A stretch of DNA of 64,000 nt from Dirofilaria immitis (Eukaryota; Nematoda; Chromadorea; Rhabditida; Onchocercidae): contig JAKNDB010000087.1 of NCBI GenBank assembly GCA_024305405.1, positions 9,240,501 to 9,304,500 of the forward strand, written 5' to 3'. The notes below the pieces were generated by a model. The model did no database searches and had not been told where the DNA came from. It saw nothing but the letters and a program-made list of their open reading frames with translations. The position numbers and the translations under genes are program-made. This document shows, one piece after another, positions 51,101 to 64,000 of this stretch; within the stretch, counting starts at the first letter, position 1, and each line of letters begins with the position of its first letter.

Positions 51101-54100
51101 ATGTTCGAGAACACATTTGAAGGACAACTAACAAATGAGGACAGAAATAAAATGATGAAATAAAATAAAATGACACAAGTCGTTCGAATTAATGTTCGAA
51201 GAATGATCAAAAATGAAATAAATGAATTGGAAGGAAATATCAAGAAATTTATGAACAAAATTTGAATAACGAAAATTACGGACGAACGTGAAACGATTGA
51301 ATGTAAAAAGGTCAATTTAAACATTGAAAAAATTTCAAGATGAATTGAATTTAATAAAAAGAAATATGGGAAGGAAAGTATAGAGTAGAAATATTTAAAG
51401 ACAGTGAAAAAAGAAAAAAAGTGTAAAAAAAATGAAATATTTAGATCGCCAAACCAAAATATTTCGATGAAATGAAAAGAAAATGAAATTTTGCAAAAAA
51501 TTGATTAGGACTTAAAATGATTCAAGCATTCAATATTTCCTTTCTTTTAGCTAAATTTCTCTCTCCTCCAAATTCTAACGAAGATCCATGATAACTAATT
51601 GATAAATTTATTTTCGTATTTTGGTATACTTTCGTTTTTACCACTTTAATGATTGTTTGCTTTTCGTCTTACATTCCTTTTTTATTGTTTATTTAAACTG
51701 TCAATTATTATTTTCTTATTTACTCATTTACTTATTTACTTGTTGTCTGATCTATTCCTTTATTTAGTTTAATCTGCACCAAATTATTTTATTTAATCAT
51801 TATTTATTATCATCATATTAATAGTTAGTTTCAGCATATTCCAATAATTATATAACTGATAACATTTAGCAACTCTTTTTTTTGTACTATGATTCAAGTA
51901 ATACTATTACAATTATTCTGTAAATTATCATCTGATCTATCAATATACAAATTAAACGAGTCAGTTGGTAGTAAAAAATATGTAACTGAAATATTAGTAC
52001 CATCATAATTTTTTCTAATTTTTCGCTACAACTGTTTAAATCTTATTTGATATAACATCATATATGTCATCTTACAAACGTATTGTTTATTTGCATGATT
52101 CAGTGTAGAACGAATTAATATAATTCAAAGTTGAACAGAATAATATTTAAAGTAAATCAATAAAGATATAGATTTTAATCATGAAAATCTCTTATTCAAA
52201 ATATTGAATTAACCAGTGTATCCAAGATTTCCTTTCAATTATTTTCTTCATTTTAGAAAGAACCTTTTAAAATCTTCACTTTTCTTTTGAAGCATACAAA
52301 TTTTAAAACAAATTTTTTGCAACTTTTTCAAATTTTTTTATTTTCTTTTAAGCATTAAGGTTTTTATAGTCCAATTTTTTAATTTACATTTTAGTTGAAA
52401 ATTATTGAAATTTGTCAATTTTTTGTGCATCATACTGCAAACGTCTGATTAGATGTGTCTTTCCATCTGTAGAAGTTATTCGTCAATCATTAATAAATTA
52501 TTATTTTAAATTAAAAAATGAAATATGAGACTTCCTTTTTTTCTAATTTCTCTAAAAATAGCAATAAAAATTCAAACTTGTCAGTATCTCTTTAATTCTT
52601 TTTATATTTCGTTATCAAATTTCTTAACAGAAAATATATGATTCATTTATGAAAGACATAACTGATTAGTAAAAAGCACTTCGATAATACTCGTTATCTT
52701 AAATTTATTTCGCAACAAATTATTTTTGTTAGAAATTTTTTGCTGCCTTTTTTACAGAAAGATTTTCATTTTTTATTTTATATATTATTTTAATGATACT
52801 TACAAAATAAGATAGTGGCAATGGTAATGCATTTTTAAATAAAACTAAACAATAAATAAATTTTTTTTTAAGGAAAAAATTGAGTTTAATTTTTGTGACT
52901 CATAAAAATATTTTCAAGTCAAATAATTTTTTTGACATTTTTCTTTCTTTCACCTTTTCTTTACTGAAAAAGTGATTCATAAGAAATCGTAGGAATATAT
53001 ATATAACTATTTATCTAACTTTTTTATGTTACGATTTCATCTTTTTTTAAAATGCGGTTTGAAAAGTGCAGAATATTGATATTTGTAAAAAGAAAATAAA
53101 TCTATTGCAGATTTGAATACGTAATCGAGAAATCCGTTACAAGATATTTGAACATTTGTTTATATTGACAATAATAATAATGAAAAGCTCAGAAAATATA
53201 AGCAAATTATTGCTATTTATTTTTTCTTATCATATTTCATGCACTATTTTTTGTTTTTTTTAACTTTTATTGTTTTGAAATACATACTTAATATTATTCT
53301 CGAGGAAAAACTTCGATACATTTTTCAATTCTATTTCTTCTTTGGATTATTTCCATGAATTTTCTTATCAATTTAGTATCATAAAATATTATTTACATAT
53401 GTGTGAACTACATCTCATGATATTAAATATTTTTTATGTATTATATTTCATTTAAAATTAAATTGTAGTTTCTGATAGGATATCATACTGACAAGCAATA
53501 GCAGATTAGGGTTATTATAAATCGAGTGACGTCAAACAGGTAATTTCATTAAAACACCTATTCTCTGAATTTATATACGAGCGACTATTCTATTTTCTCA
53601 TTTTTCTTATTCGATATTATAAAGCGGTAAAAGTTTTAAAGAAAATACTTTTCCTTTTACGAGATCCTTCTGCTTTTTTCAGTAATTTGCAAATTTAGCG
53701 GAATCGTGTCGCAAAAATTTGCAGTATCGAATGCTATCAGTTTTTTCTTCAATACAAAATTTAAAAATGTTTTCTTTTGCGTTTTAATTTTTTTGTTGCA
53801 CTTTTAAGTTTAGCGAATGAAAAAAATAGGAAAAAAGTTTTGTGATTTTTAAGAAATGAAAATTATTTTAATGCATACATTCCTATTAAATTTAGCTAAA
53901 TTGTTACTTTTTTCATTCATTTTAATAATAATAATAATTAAATTCAACCAATTATGGTAATATTTTAGAAAAAATAAAAAAACGAAATGAAAATTAATGT
54001 CAAATTTTTCGCAATCTTTTCAATGCTTCTTCTTCTTCTTCGTCGTCATCTTCCATTTAGAGGAAAAAACAAATTTATCAATCAATAACTGTTATATTCA

Positions 54101-54597
54101 AACCATTGTATTCATAATTTTAAATTTCAATTCAAATAAATTCATCATTGAATGAAATTTCTAATATAATATATATTAGTTTGCATCTAATTTTTCGTTT
54201 TTTTTTTTTGAGATGTAAACAGTTTTTATTCATTTCTTTTTTTGTTCTCAACAATTTTTCCGATATATTTCTTATATGTCTAGTGGTTTACACACTTGAA
54301 TACTTAGATCCACAAGATAATATTCGTTTAAATTTCATCTAAATTCATTTCAAATCATTTAAATTGGCCAGACAAAAAGACATAAGTAAATAAGATATAA
54401 AACTACGGTAGACATCGATTGTTTCGTACTAGATGAGAAAAAGAAATAAAAAAATGAAATAGAATTGAAGAAGGAGACGTATAAAAAGAACAAAATATTT
54501 AGATTAAATTGAAAGAAGTGAAATAATAATTATTAAAAACGTATAAATTTCATGTATCTATCTATCGTAATATTTATTCTAAATGAATAATAGTAAT

Positions 54598-54640
54598 TAA
54601 AAGTAGTAATAATAATAGTAATAATAATAATAATAATGAT
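54598..54640. repeat. (AAT)n microsatellite
   Basis: TAATAATAATAGTAATAATAATAA-type trinucleotide repeat with a few interruptions. Confidence 0.8.
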
Positions 54641-56710
54641 TAAAAATGATGGTAAGAAATAATTAATTAATATAACAAATTTATTTCATCTAAAATTCAA
54701 TCAAATTTTTAACAGATTTTTAGAAAAAAAGTCGATATTTGAAAAATTCAGTTTTTCTTTTTTGTTTTTCCCAATTTTTCTTCAAAATATCTATTGTTGT
54801 TGGAAAGATTACTTTTTTATTTACCATTGAATTATATCAATGAAGCATGATTCGTCTCTGTGCACTTCTCTTCCTTCTTTCATTTTTTTGGCCTATTTTT
54901 CTTGGCTTATTTCTTAGGAACACCACTAGCATTCATATATACGTTTACCCTTCACTAATCTTTTAAGCTTCTTAGTGATTGATGTCAACCAAAGGATAGT
55001 ATCAATCTAATTACACGGTCTAATCCTAACATATATCATTCTATCTGCATAGATATTAAGTAACGTCTGTTTCTTTATTTCATTTGTTGTAGCTTTAGCT
55101 TTATTGTGAGGAAAAAAAACGATGAAATTTTTAGTTTTAAAATTTAGGAAGATTGAATTTTCCATCATGTTTAGTTGAAACAGTCATTCTTCAAAATAAT
55201 GATTGCTTTTTCAATTTCTGCTGGTGGCATTTACAGCTTATCTGATCAGAAATTTTAAATATCCTATTCTTCTTTTTAATTCTTACTAAATTAAATAATG
55301 CAAAAGAATTTCATCTTTTGGATTGATTTAATTATACGTGTGATATTTGAAATGAATTAATAGAACGGCGTTACAGGTAAATCCTAATTCTGCATATTAA
55401 AATTTTTCAATCTTTCATTAATATCATAAGTAAATCCTATTCATCTTTTATATTCTAACTGTACTATCAAAAATTTTTCACATTATTGCTACCAAAAAAA
55501 TATCATCATTCTCTCATTCAATTAATTAATCAATTCCAATTAAAATCTCTTATTATATAATTTCAAGAGCAATCTGAAAATTTTTTCAATTTTTAGCAAT
55601 TGTTTGCTTACTTCATTTCCTTATGATGTGATAATAGCTCTAATAAAAATCAATAAAATCTTTAATTTTATTCTTCGATCAGAAAAGTTGAAGATGTTTA
55701 AAAATTATTCTTATCATTACCATTTATCTGTTAGTTATCAGAATAGACATCTAAAATCGTGAAATTTGAATTAAATTTAAATTGTCAATATTATCTTATT
55801 AATCATTTTAATTAGCAAAGAGAAGAATTAAATCCAAATTAAAATTCTTTCCAGCAATCTCAGAAAAAATCATATATTTTCTGATACTAATGATAATCTA
55901 AATTAAAAGCAATTGCATTCAACACATTAATTTCTTTCAATGGTCTTATTTTTGATAATTTATAATTTCCTCAATAATCTCAATAATCATATGTATTTTT
56001 AATTTTCAATATATTTCAAATGTTGATACATGATGACAACATCGAAATATGCAAATATGATAATAGGAAATGATTGATTAGATCAATTCATTGCTATGTT
56101 TACGCAAATAGAGAGAATAAAAATAGAGGAAAAAGATTATTATCCAATTTTAATGTATTAAAAAAATTTATGTTGAAATTTTTTTCGAAAAAAGATTAGC
56201 ATCAAAGATAAATTATCTTTGCGAATTGACAAAAGTTTTAGTTTTAATGAAAAAAAATTCGAATATTTGATTTGACGATATAAAATATTTCATATATCAT
56301 ATTGTAAACGTTAAGTTAAATGAAACTAATCCAAAGAAAGATATTTAACAAATGAGACCAAGAAATGATGTATAGGACCTAGGCAAATGATATTGATTAA
56401 AGGTAAGCACTTGGCTGTGGAATTTAAACTTTAAAACATTTGTTTGAATAAAGTCAAATATTGATGAACGAAAAAAGTAACGGTAAATTTAATGACGAAT
56501 TATGTGAATATAAATAAGCTTAAAATTTTTATTTACTAAAACTAAGTATATGAGTAAGTTATTAGTTAAAAAATAAAAATAAAGTAAATAAACAATGCGA
56601 TGATGAATAAACAGTTAAATGATAAAAATGATGCAATCATAAGAATTATAATTCAATTAATTTAATTCATTCTGCTAGAATTTTTTAATTCCAATTTATC
56701 ATGATACTTG

Positions 56711-56718
56711 CTTCTCTC

Positions 56719-56754
<36 letters not shown>

Positions 56755-56767
56755 CATCTCTCTCTCT
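56711..56767. repeat. (CT)n microsatellite
   Basis: About 57 bp of CT repeats interrupted by single CG and CCAT units. Confidence 0.9.
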
Positions 56768-58579
56768 TATCTCTTATATATTTCAATTTCTTTTAACGCA
56801 TCATATTCACATTTTGAATTTTTGTTGATTTTAAAATAGTTACAGTTAGGATTTTAAGATATAAATAAATGTATGTGATGTGGAAGGATTTTTAAATAAT
56901 AAAGATTTAAATACAATACTTATATTCAATGTATTGTTATGATAAATGTATCGCATAAATCATAATATAATGGGTTATTGATTTTTCCTTTATGATTATT
57001 TTAAAACTTGCAATAGAAAAAATTATTTCCTTCTCCTTTTCTTCTTCTCTTTTTCTTTTCTTTTTTAAAAAATTTTTTATTAATAATATAAGGGACGTTG
57101 TAGGGATGTCATATTTAGTAGCATCGTTATCATTATCAATTTCTAATTAATCACTAATACTATATACATATATTAAAAAGCATCGATTTTCGAGAATGAT
57201 AATTGGAAAATTTGTTGCATTATATCTAAGGATAGATTTCAAAGTAAAATAATCTTTGAAATCTTTTGTGAACTACATATCAAACACAGCTCTATATTGC
57301 TTCTTTAAAAAGAAAAAAGAAATATGTAGACGTAGGCGTTAGCTGTGGGAATATTTGATTTCAATTCCAATTGATATTGTGTTAATGATTAATCATTATT
57401 ATGAATTCAATTGTTAAATGATGATTTGAGAATTCTATTATTAGAATGATAAGGATGTTATCTATTAACTTTCGTCATTCTTGTCATCCTTCAGTAATAT
57501 TCCAGCATCAAAATATAAATTTTATATAGCAAATGAAAATGAGAAAGATAAGAATGAAGTTGCTCTTTAAATTTATAATTGAAAAAGAAAAAAAATAAAT
57601 AAATATCACATTTATTATTAAATATCATTTGAATCACAATGTTTATTGGCAGGAAAAAGATGGCAATACTTGTCAACATTCATTTATACAATTCTATTCC
57701 CGAATTTTTTTTTCGTTACAAAATATGATCAACATATTATGACCAATGTTCATCTTTTTTTTTTTTGTTTTATTTCATTTTCGTCTCTTTGCTTTTTTAC
57801 TCTGATTAAATTTTGATTGCAACACATCGAACTGATAATAATAAATTTCATGCTCTTAAATGATTAGTGTTCAAGATGATCATTAATCACTAATTAATCA
57901 ATAAAGCAAGTTGCTTATATACTTGAAAAAAATGAATTTTCCGGTGATAAAAATGAGAATTTTTGTTGAAATGTTTAAGAGCATATCTATGCAGTACATT
58001 TCCATATCATTCTTGCTTCCGTGTACATTTCAAATATGAAGCCAATTATCATTTTTTTTTAAATTTGTATAATAATTTTCGATTTTCTTCCTTTTTTTTT
58101 GAAGAACTACATTAATCTTAAATGAAATTAAAATAATTCACATTTTCGATGCGTAATTTTGTCATAATTACATGATAAATTCATTTTTTTCCTTTTTTTG
58201 ATTAAGAAAGATCATTGTATGGTTTAAATTATCACGGAAATTTATTGTTGCTTTTAATTTTCAAAAGAATATATCTATTTCAGTATGATAATTTTTCATT
58301 CCAAAATTTTATCCAATTTTTATTTATCATAAATTATGTGAAAACGTTTACAATATCGATTTTAAACCTCTACTTCTTTGTTTCAATTATTTTCTAAATT
58401 CTTTCAAAATATTTTTTAGGAAATGATCATAATTTCAAGATAACAACTCAACTATTTCCAACACAAAATGAAAGTTCAAGCTAAGCTATTTCCATCAAAT
58501 TTTTAGTGAGATTTACATATTTCTCCATATGTTAGCTGACTTACATTTTATACTTATTTTTCATGCTATTCATTTCAGA

Positions 58580-59491
58580 TACAGTGCTGATATTGAAATT
58601 GAGAAGAAGGTAGACCTCAGTGAATAAAAGGAGAAGAATTTCTTTAAGCTATAAAAATTCTTTAAGCAGTTTCTTTTTATTGCTTTTATTCTAAATATAA
58701 AATTTTTTGACAATCGATTTAATCAATTCATGCTTGAATGATATATATGATAATAATAATCTTTCAATTGATTTTTCTTTTTTCCTAAACTCATTCGAAT
58801 TTACTGCAAATGAGTATTATTTTTTTCTATAAAAAAATAAACAATAAATGCCTGTTTAAAATGACAAAAATATTAAAAAGTTATGTTTTTGTTAATATAT
58901 TATTTTGTAAAACAAAAAAATTTACATTGAAATTTTATGTTATACCTTTTATTATTTAATTTCATTGAATTATTGCTGATAATATTGTTACATTATATAG
59001 AAAATATTTTTTTTTCTTATAAAAACAAATAATAAGAATAGGTGACATAGGAGATAAAGACGATAGAAAATATTTCATTTTTTGACATCATTTCCTTATT
59101 TTTTGGTGATATTATTTGTTTTTTTTTCACTTATAAATGATTATCATAATATATATAAATGATTATCATACATTATGTCAATATAGAATGTCTTGAAAAT
59201 GTTTTTTCTTCCCTCTATGTCATTCTTATCCGAAACTATAATAACGAACTTTTTCATCTTTTTTCATTCCTCACTTGAAAGTGTTGAGAAAGATGTAGTC
59301 GAGAGCGATAAAAATGACAAGACGAGAATTACGACAAATTATTTAATATAACAATAATTACGTTAGAAGTAGAAATACAAATTATTTCAGAAAATCCGTC
59401 AAAATAACAAGTTCAGTTCCATTCACTTGGAGTACTTCTGTGGAAAGTGCTCGATTACAAACAGTGTCAATACTGGATCCAATTCATTACT
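58580..59491 (+). CDS. Two candidate exons of an unidentified gene
   Basis: A 32-bp block after TTCATTTCAG (58580-58611, donor GTAGAC) and a 101-bp block after TTATTTCAG (59391-59491, donor GTTAAT) have clean splice borders and are less AT-rich than their surroundings. Two frames stay open; one reads KSVKITSSVPFTWSTSVESA, then LQTVSILDPIHYL. No family is recognised and no further exons were linked. They might be upstream non-coding exons of the PY-motif gene. Confidence 0.25.
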
Positions 59492-61148
59492 TGGTTAATT
59501 TTATCTCTAATTCTTTTAATTCATTATAAATTTATAATGAGTATTAAATTTATTATTTTAAATGTAATTCATTTCATTTTTGAAAATTCAAAAAAATGTT
59601 TTTAATTGTATAACTTTCCTTTCAATCATAGTTTATTATTAATATTATTCAATATGAAATGATGCATTTATACTCAAACAATGATTAATTATTAGAATCG
59701 AAAGAAAAGCTCTACTGCAATCTTTTATTATTTTTGAATTTTCAAAATGAAATCGATCTGTCGATCGATTAATTGATCGCTAATATTTCCTTCTAACTTT
59801 TGTTTTAAATTCATTACTTTCGCTTGCATATTTTATTTGGAAAACAAAAATGAAATAGCATAGAGCAAACTTTTTCCTTACTTTGCTTATTTTTTATGCA
59901 AATAAATTTGAACTTTAATGAATTTATTATTCAAATTTGCCAATTTCAAAGATGCAAATTTTTTAATATCTTTCCATCAAATGTCTTTATATTAAACAAA
60001 ATCTTAATTTATTTACTCATGGTTCTTATAAAATTTTGATGCTTGCAAATATTAATTGAAGTCTGTCGAGATTTTTTATGAATACTTGAAATTTATCCTC
60101 TTTCTTAGATCTTAACAAAGATTTCAATAATGATTAAAACTTCGCTTACTTTTTTGATTGCATTCTTTCTACAAATGATAATTTCGAATATATTTTGCTG
60201 TTTTTGAATGATATTTTGAATTCAATTGCTGCTGCTAAAACAAGATTCAAGACTTTGATAGCAGTTTCAATCATCGACATCCCAATATTTACATTTTCAA
60301 ATTTGATCCATCAAAATTTTTCATAAATTTTCCATTTAAATAAAATTACTCTTTTTTTTAATTTAATATCAAAAAATTGATACTCGTAGGAAAGGATTTT
60401 TTTGATTATTATAATCTAATTTAATTTTTTTATGCAGAGTATACATTACTATTAGTTAGATGAAATATGAATTGATTGAACGAAGTTTGACCTTTTGACA
60501 TTAAATGACTAAATAAACTTCATACTTTTTCTTACTCATTTCATTCTTAAAATACTAACATTTCGGATATGACCGGCATTTCGTTATCAATTTTGAATAT
60601 ATTTTTCACACTGAATATTTCTACATAATAACACATATTATTAGCGAAATTTTAAAATTCCGCTGTTAAATCTTAATTTATACTTGTGAAGCATTACAGA
60701 ATAAAACTTGGCATTTCATAGAACTTCAATGTTTACCATTTAATTAATTTTATAATCATAATTACATTGTATAAATATAATAATTATTGTTTCTTTTCAT
60801 AAGTGCTACTATATGATATTAAAGTTATAATTCGATTACGTTTACTTTGATATATAACAAATTCTCACAATATACATTTTAAAAATTATTTATATTATTT
60901 TTTCTTATTAATTACTTCGACAAAACTAAATTTGCTATTTATTTTAAAATAAATTTGTTGTTTGTTTTTCTTGAATATAGTTCGCTTAATTTCATTGATA
61001 ATTTTGATGAACTAATAGCATCGATCAGTCTTTTAGTCACGGCTTTTACTTCTAGTTGAATTCATCCTTTCCAGTTCTTTTTTTTCCAATCTATACAATT
61101 CTAAAGCACTTATTTCCACACATATTATCTTAAAATTCTTTTTTCAGC

Positions 61149-61281
61149 AATAATAATAGTGATAATAATGGTAATGGGAATGACAATAATAATAATAAAG
61201 AGGATGATAATAATGATGACGATAATAATAATAATGGTGACTGCGTTGATAAAATAAAGATAATGATAGCAATAATGACAT

Positions 61282-61320
<39 letters not shown>
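61149..61320. repeat. Imperfect (AAT/GAT)n microsatellite
   Basis: About 170 bp of AAT, GAT and AATGG triplets, ending in a clean run of about eleven AAT units, 75 bp before the start of the PY-motif gene. Confidence 0.85.
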
Positions 61321-61378
61321 CATTATAATAAATAATATGAAAAAATAGCTGTTAAATTAATTATCTGACTTGATCAAA

Positions 61379-61384
61379 TTTCAG
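61379..61384 (+). promoter_or_regulatory. Probable trans-splice acceptor of the PY-motif gene
   Basis: ATTTCAG ends 9 bases before ATG 61394, a typical spliced-leader to start distance in nematodes. Confidence 0.5.
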
Positions 61385-61393
61385 ATAATAAAC

Positions 61394-63663
61394 ATGGAGG
61401 GAAACTACGGTTTACCCTCATCGGCAGAACAAGGAACTACTAATGAAAGTAATTGCCGAAGTTGTAATAACTCGAATTCGAATGCAGAACAGTACTCAGC
61501 TATTCAAAAAAGGTGAATTTTTATGAGATGAATTGAATGAAAAGGAAATAGAAAAAAATACTAGTATAATAATAAAAATTTGTTGTTTGAATTATAAAAA
61601 TTGAAAGAGAAAGAAGAAGGGATGATTAAATTTGATGAAAGCATTAAAATGGATGCAAAATTTTAACTTTTTATTTATGAAATAGCATTGCATTTATTTT
61701 TATTCGTATTCATTCATAAATCCTTTTATCATTAATGTCAGTTTTACTTTTACCAATTGAAATTTATAAAAATAAAATACTTTGTGTAAGAAAAAATAAA
61801 ATAATTTTTAATATAAACTTTTTCACTATTTAAAAACAAAATTATTATGAGAATTTATTTATCCACTACAACGTAACATTCTCTAAAATAAAAATGAAAA
61901 TAAATTGAACCGATAACTATTGATAGCACAATTATGTTAAAACTTTGCTTTTGAAAAAAACGAAAAAATTTTGTAAACGAAAATTGTCTAACCTTTCATC
62001 TCTTTTTTTGTCTAAGAAAATAATTTTAAAATATTTGAATGATATAGTTATTTTTTTAATTACTAATAATTACGTCGTATGAATAATATAATAAAAAAAA
62101 AGGAAAGTTCCAAAATTTGAAAGAAAAAATAGCATTATGTCGAAATTCGTGAAATCCGAAAAAAAGTTTATCTCAAAATTTCAATTGCATTTTTATTTGC
62201 TTACTTTTTGTCATCTCTTTTTGCAAAAATTCGATGAAATTAATACTCACTCGTATTTTCATAATATCAATAATTCATTCTTTTAGAATTTTTAAATTCT
62301 TAAGGAATTTTTCCAAAACTTCCTTTTTCAATTTTTATATTTTTCCTTTTTTTTTAATTTTTTCTCAAACCAAATTTTGATTTATTTTTGTTTTCTTTTT
62401 TATTTATTCAATTCCTTTTATAGAAAATGTATGGAATACTTACATTATGTGCGATGAATATTACATTATGCTCATCGCTTCTTATCATTTACGACAATAA
62501 TCAATCATTATTGGTTGTTTCACTGATAAATTTAGCTTTCACAATCTTGGCTGGTATTGCTTTTGCTGTTCATATACCACAACTTGTTGTCGTTTGTGTC
62601 ATATATAAAGTTAGTCATCATTATCATCATTATTGATCTATCATCATTTTATTATTTCTAATAATTTGATAATTTGATATTCGAGATCTGTAAAAATTCG
62701 AAAATATTCTCTTATCGTCAAAATTACAAATAAAGCTTAATGATGAATTCTTGAATATTATTTAGTTGAAAAAAAGTCAAATTTAGTTCATTTGCTATAA
62801 AGCTGATTAAATTTCGATCGCACTAAAATTATAATTTAATATATAAATTTAATATCATAAAGAAATATCAAATGTCAATAATTGTAGTAACAAAAATAAA
62901 TAATAATAAGAAAAAAAAGACAAAATAAATTCGATTTTTTCTTCTATAGATTTTATGCGCAACATATTTATCATTTCTGATATGTAAATTGATCGATTCC
63001 TTGGTAATGGAACAATGCTATGTTACATCTGAAGATATATGGCTTATTGTGGCACTTATATGTACAACTATTGAAATTAGGTAAAATTATTTTACCGAAA
63101 AATTAAAATGATTTTTAAAAAAATTTATAGGTTTTCAATTTTGAATAAAAATCACCTTAGCAATTAGTTTTACCAACCAGCAAGATAGATTAATCAAAAG
63201 TTACTTCCAGTTATTCCATTTGTTTGTGAACTATTTTTGCAAAAACTATATCAAGCAATATGAGAAATGGAAATTCACTAATAGATTTAAAAAATCAGAT
63301 TCAATTTTTCAATGTATAAAAAGGCTTTTACATTATTGCAATTCCATAGAAAAGATTTTACTAAAACCATATCACTTTTATCCACTTCATATTATGGGTT
63401 TTCTATTTTAAAATTAATTAAATATATGCCATTTATTTGTTTTCTCTTTCGAAATAAAGCAAATGTTATTATCAGTTAAGATAATAAATAATTTATTTCT
63501 TTCAGCTTATTCAGGTTATTAATGAACTTTAAAGTTGAAGTGGAAGAAGAACGAATACAGTTACCGCCGAAATATTCCGCTTGTGCCTTAACATCATCTC
63601 CAACAAATTCGCAATTGCCTACTTATAATGAAGCGCTTAAAATAATTGAAGAAAAAAAAGATG
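61394..63663 (+). CDS. Four-TM protein with C-terminal PY motifs, LAPTM4/5-like (3' end outside window)
   Basis: Exons: 61394-61512, 62424-62609, 62950-63080, 63495-63663, then a donor GTTAGT. It begins MEGNYGLPSSAEQGTTNES, a polar head. Four hydrophobic segments follow: GILTLCAMNITLCSSLLIIY, VVSLINLAFTILAGIAFAVH, ILCATYLSFLICKLI and IWLIVALICTTIEI. The cytoplasmic tail holds PPKYSA and LPTYNEALKII, two PY-type motifs that in LAPTM4/5 and Ndfip proteins recruit NEDD4-type ubiquitin ligases and guide sorting to lysosomes; LPTYNEAL is close in form to LAPTM5. The family call rests on topology and motifs only. Exon 1 and exon 2 are out of phase by one unless one A is added to the A6 run at 61506-61511. 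The end of the protein is not in the window. Confidence 0.65.
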
Positions 63664-64000
63664 GTTAGTTTTATTAAAATTAACTATCCGTTTTACTTAT
63701 AGCTTTTAAAATCTTTCATTAATTACATCTGTAACTAATTGACTTGCCGACACTCGAAAAATCTTACATTAATTATACCTATAATTAACTAATATGAATT
63801 AGATGCTCGAAATCTAGATGTAACTCATACTAATTCTTGCAATACTTAACCAACAATTTAAATATGATATTTTGATTGGAAGAGCTAGAAAATATATCTC
63901 TGCAATATGGTTAGTCGATAAAACAGGGAATAGTTTTAGATAAAAAAAAGTTAAGAATAAGCCTATATGGGTTATAATTCAAAGGATACAATATATTCAA
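63664..64000 (+). other. Intron of the PY-motif gene, continuing past the window
   Basis: Follows the donor GTTAGT at 63664. No convincing next exon is seen before the end, so the last exon or exons should lie beyond 64000. Confidence 0.5.

Larger units (their letters stand above)
48236..58579. other. About 10 kb with no recognised gene
   Basis: Very AT-rich, with long T and A runs and microsatellites. A plus-strand stretch at 51090-51265 has Glu/Lys-rich codons (FEGQLTNEDRNKMMK, stop, then RRMIKNEINELEGNIKKFM) but no splice support. It could be intergenic DNA or a very long intron of the gene whose candidate exons lie at 58.6-59.5 kb. Confidence 0.45.

Noticed and set aside
51007..51324. 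105-codon hydrophobic minus-strand frame
   Set aside because: Antisense of a purine-rich stretch; the plus strand has weak coiled-coil-like codons but a stop and no splice support.

Overview
The window reads as nuclear DNA of a parasitic nematode, most likely a filarial worm. It is very AT-rich. Genes are split by short GT..AG introns with (T)TTYAG acceptors, and several start codons sit just downstream of a TTTCAG-type site, as expected for spliced-leader trans-splicing. The enolase closely resembles filarial enolase from memory, there is a family of nematode-type seven-transmembrane receptors, and there are pieces of bacterial genes that fit the Wolbachia endosymbiont. No database search was possible, so the species is not named.

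Layout. 1-3.2 kb: no gene recognised. 3.24-5.73 kb (+): a BPHL-like (valacyclovir-hydrolase-like) alpha/beta hydrolase. 7.2-8.7 kb: an LTR-like stretch, a 326-bp foldback element with long inverted ends, and a small minus-strand ORF starting MGCNHC. 8.8-28.7 kb: a receptor cluster. It contains a decayed copy (10.4-11.1, +), gene A-minus (12.7-14.6), truncated copy A-plus (16.1-16.5), gene B-plus (22.4-24.6) and gene B-minus (26.5-28.4). The A and B copies share two almost identical duplicated blocks, 2.18 kb and 0.92 kb long. A decayed BEL/Pao retroelement lies just after A-plus.

29.77-31.05 kb: a mosaic of truncated bacterial genes (ribosomal protein L19 tail, a PstA-like N-terminus, an AlaRS middle piece and an unknown piece), best read as a Wolbachia-to-nucleus transfer. 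32.88-39.06 kb: a second, complete but decayed BEL/Pao element on the minus strand with two recognisable LTRs. 39.5-40.0 kb: a diverged copy of the spacer between the receptor genes. 41.2-41.5 kb: polypyrimidine, polypurine and alternating purine/pyrimidine tracts. 43.1-47.2 kb (+): enolase in ten exons, followed at 47.7-48.1 kb by a broken bacterial-type threonyl-tRNA synthetase fragment. 48.2-58.5 kb: about 10 kb with no recognisable gene and several microsatellites. 61.4-63.7 kb (+): the start of a four-transmembrane protein with C-terminal PY motifs (LAPTM-like), running off the window.

Cross-cutting observation. Exon models for the hydrolase, three receptor genes, enolase and the PY-motif protein are each broken by single-base shifts. 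Nearly all are repaired by adding one base to an A or T run. This looks like systematic homopolymer under-calling in the assembly and not gene death, and it matters for anyone translating this region. The host genes do not form an operon or a shared pathway; the only functional cluster is the receptor family.
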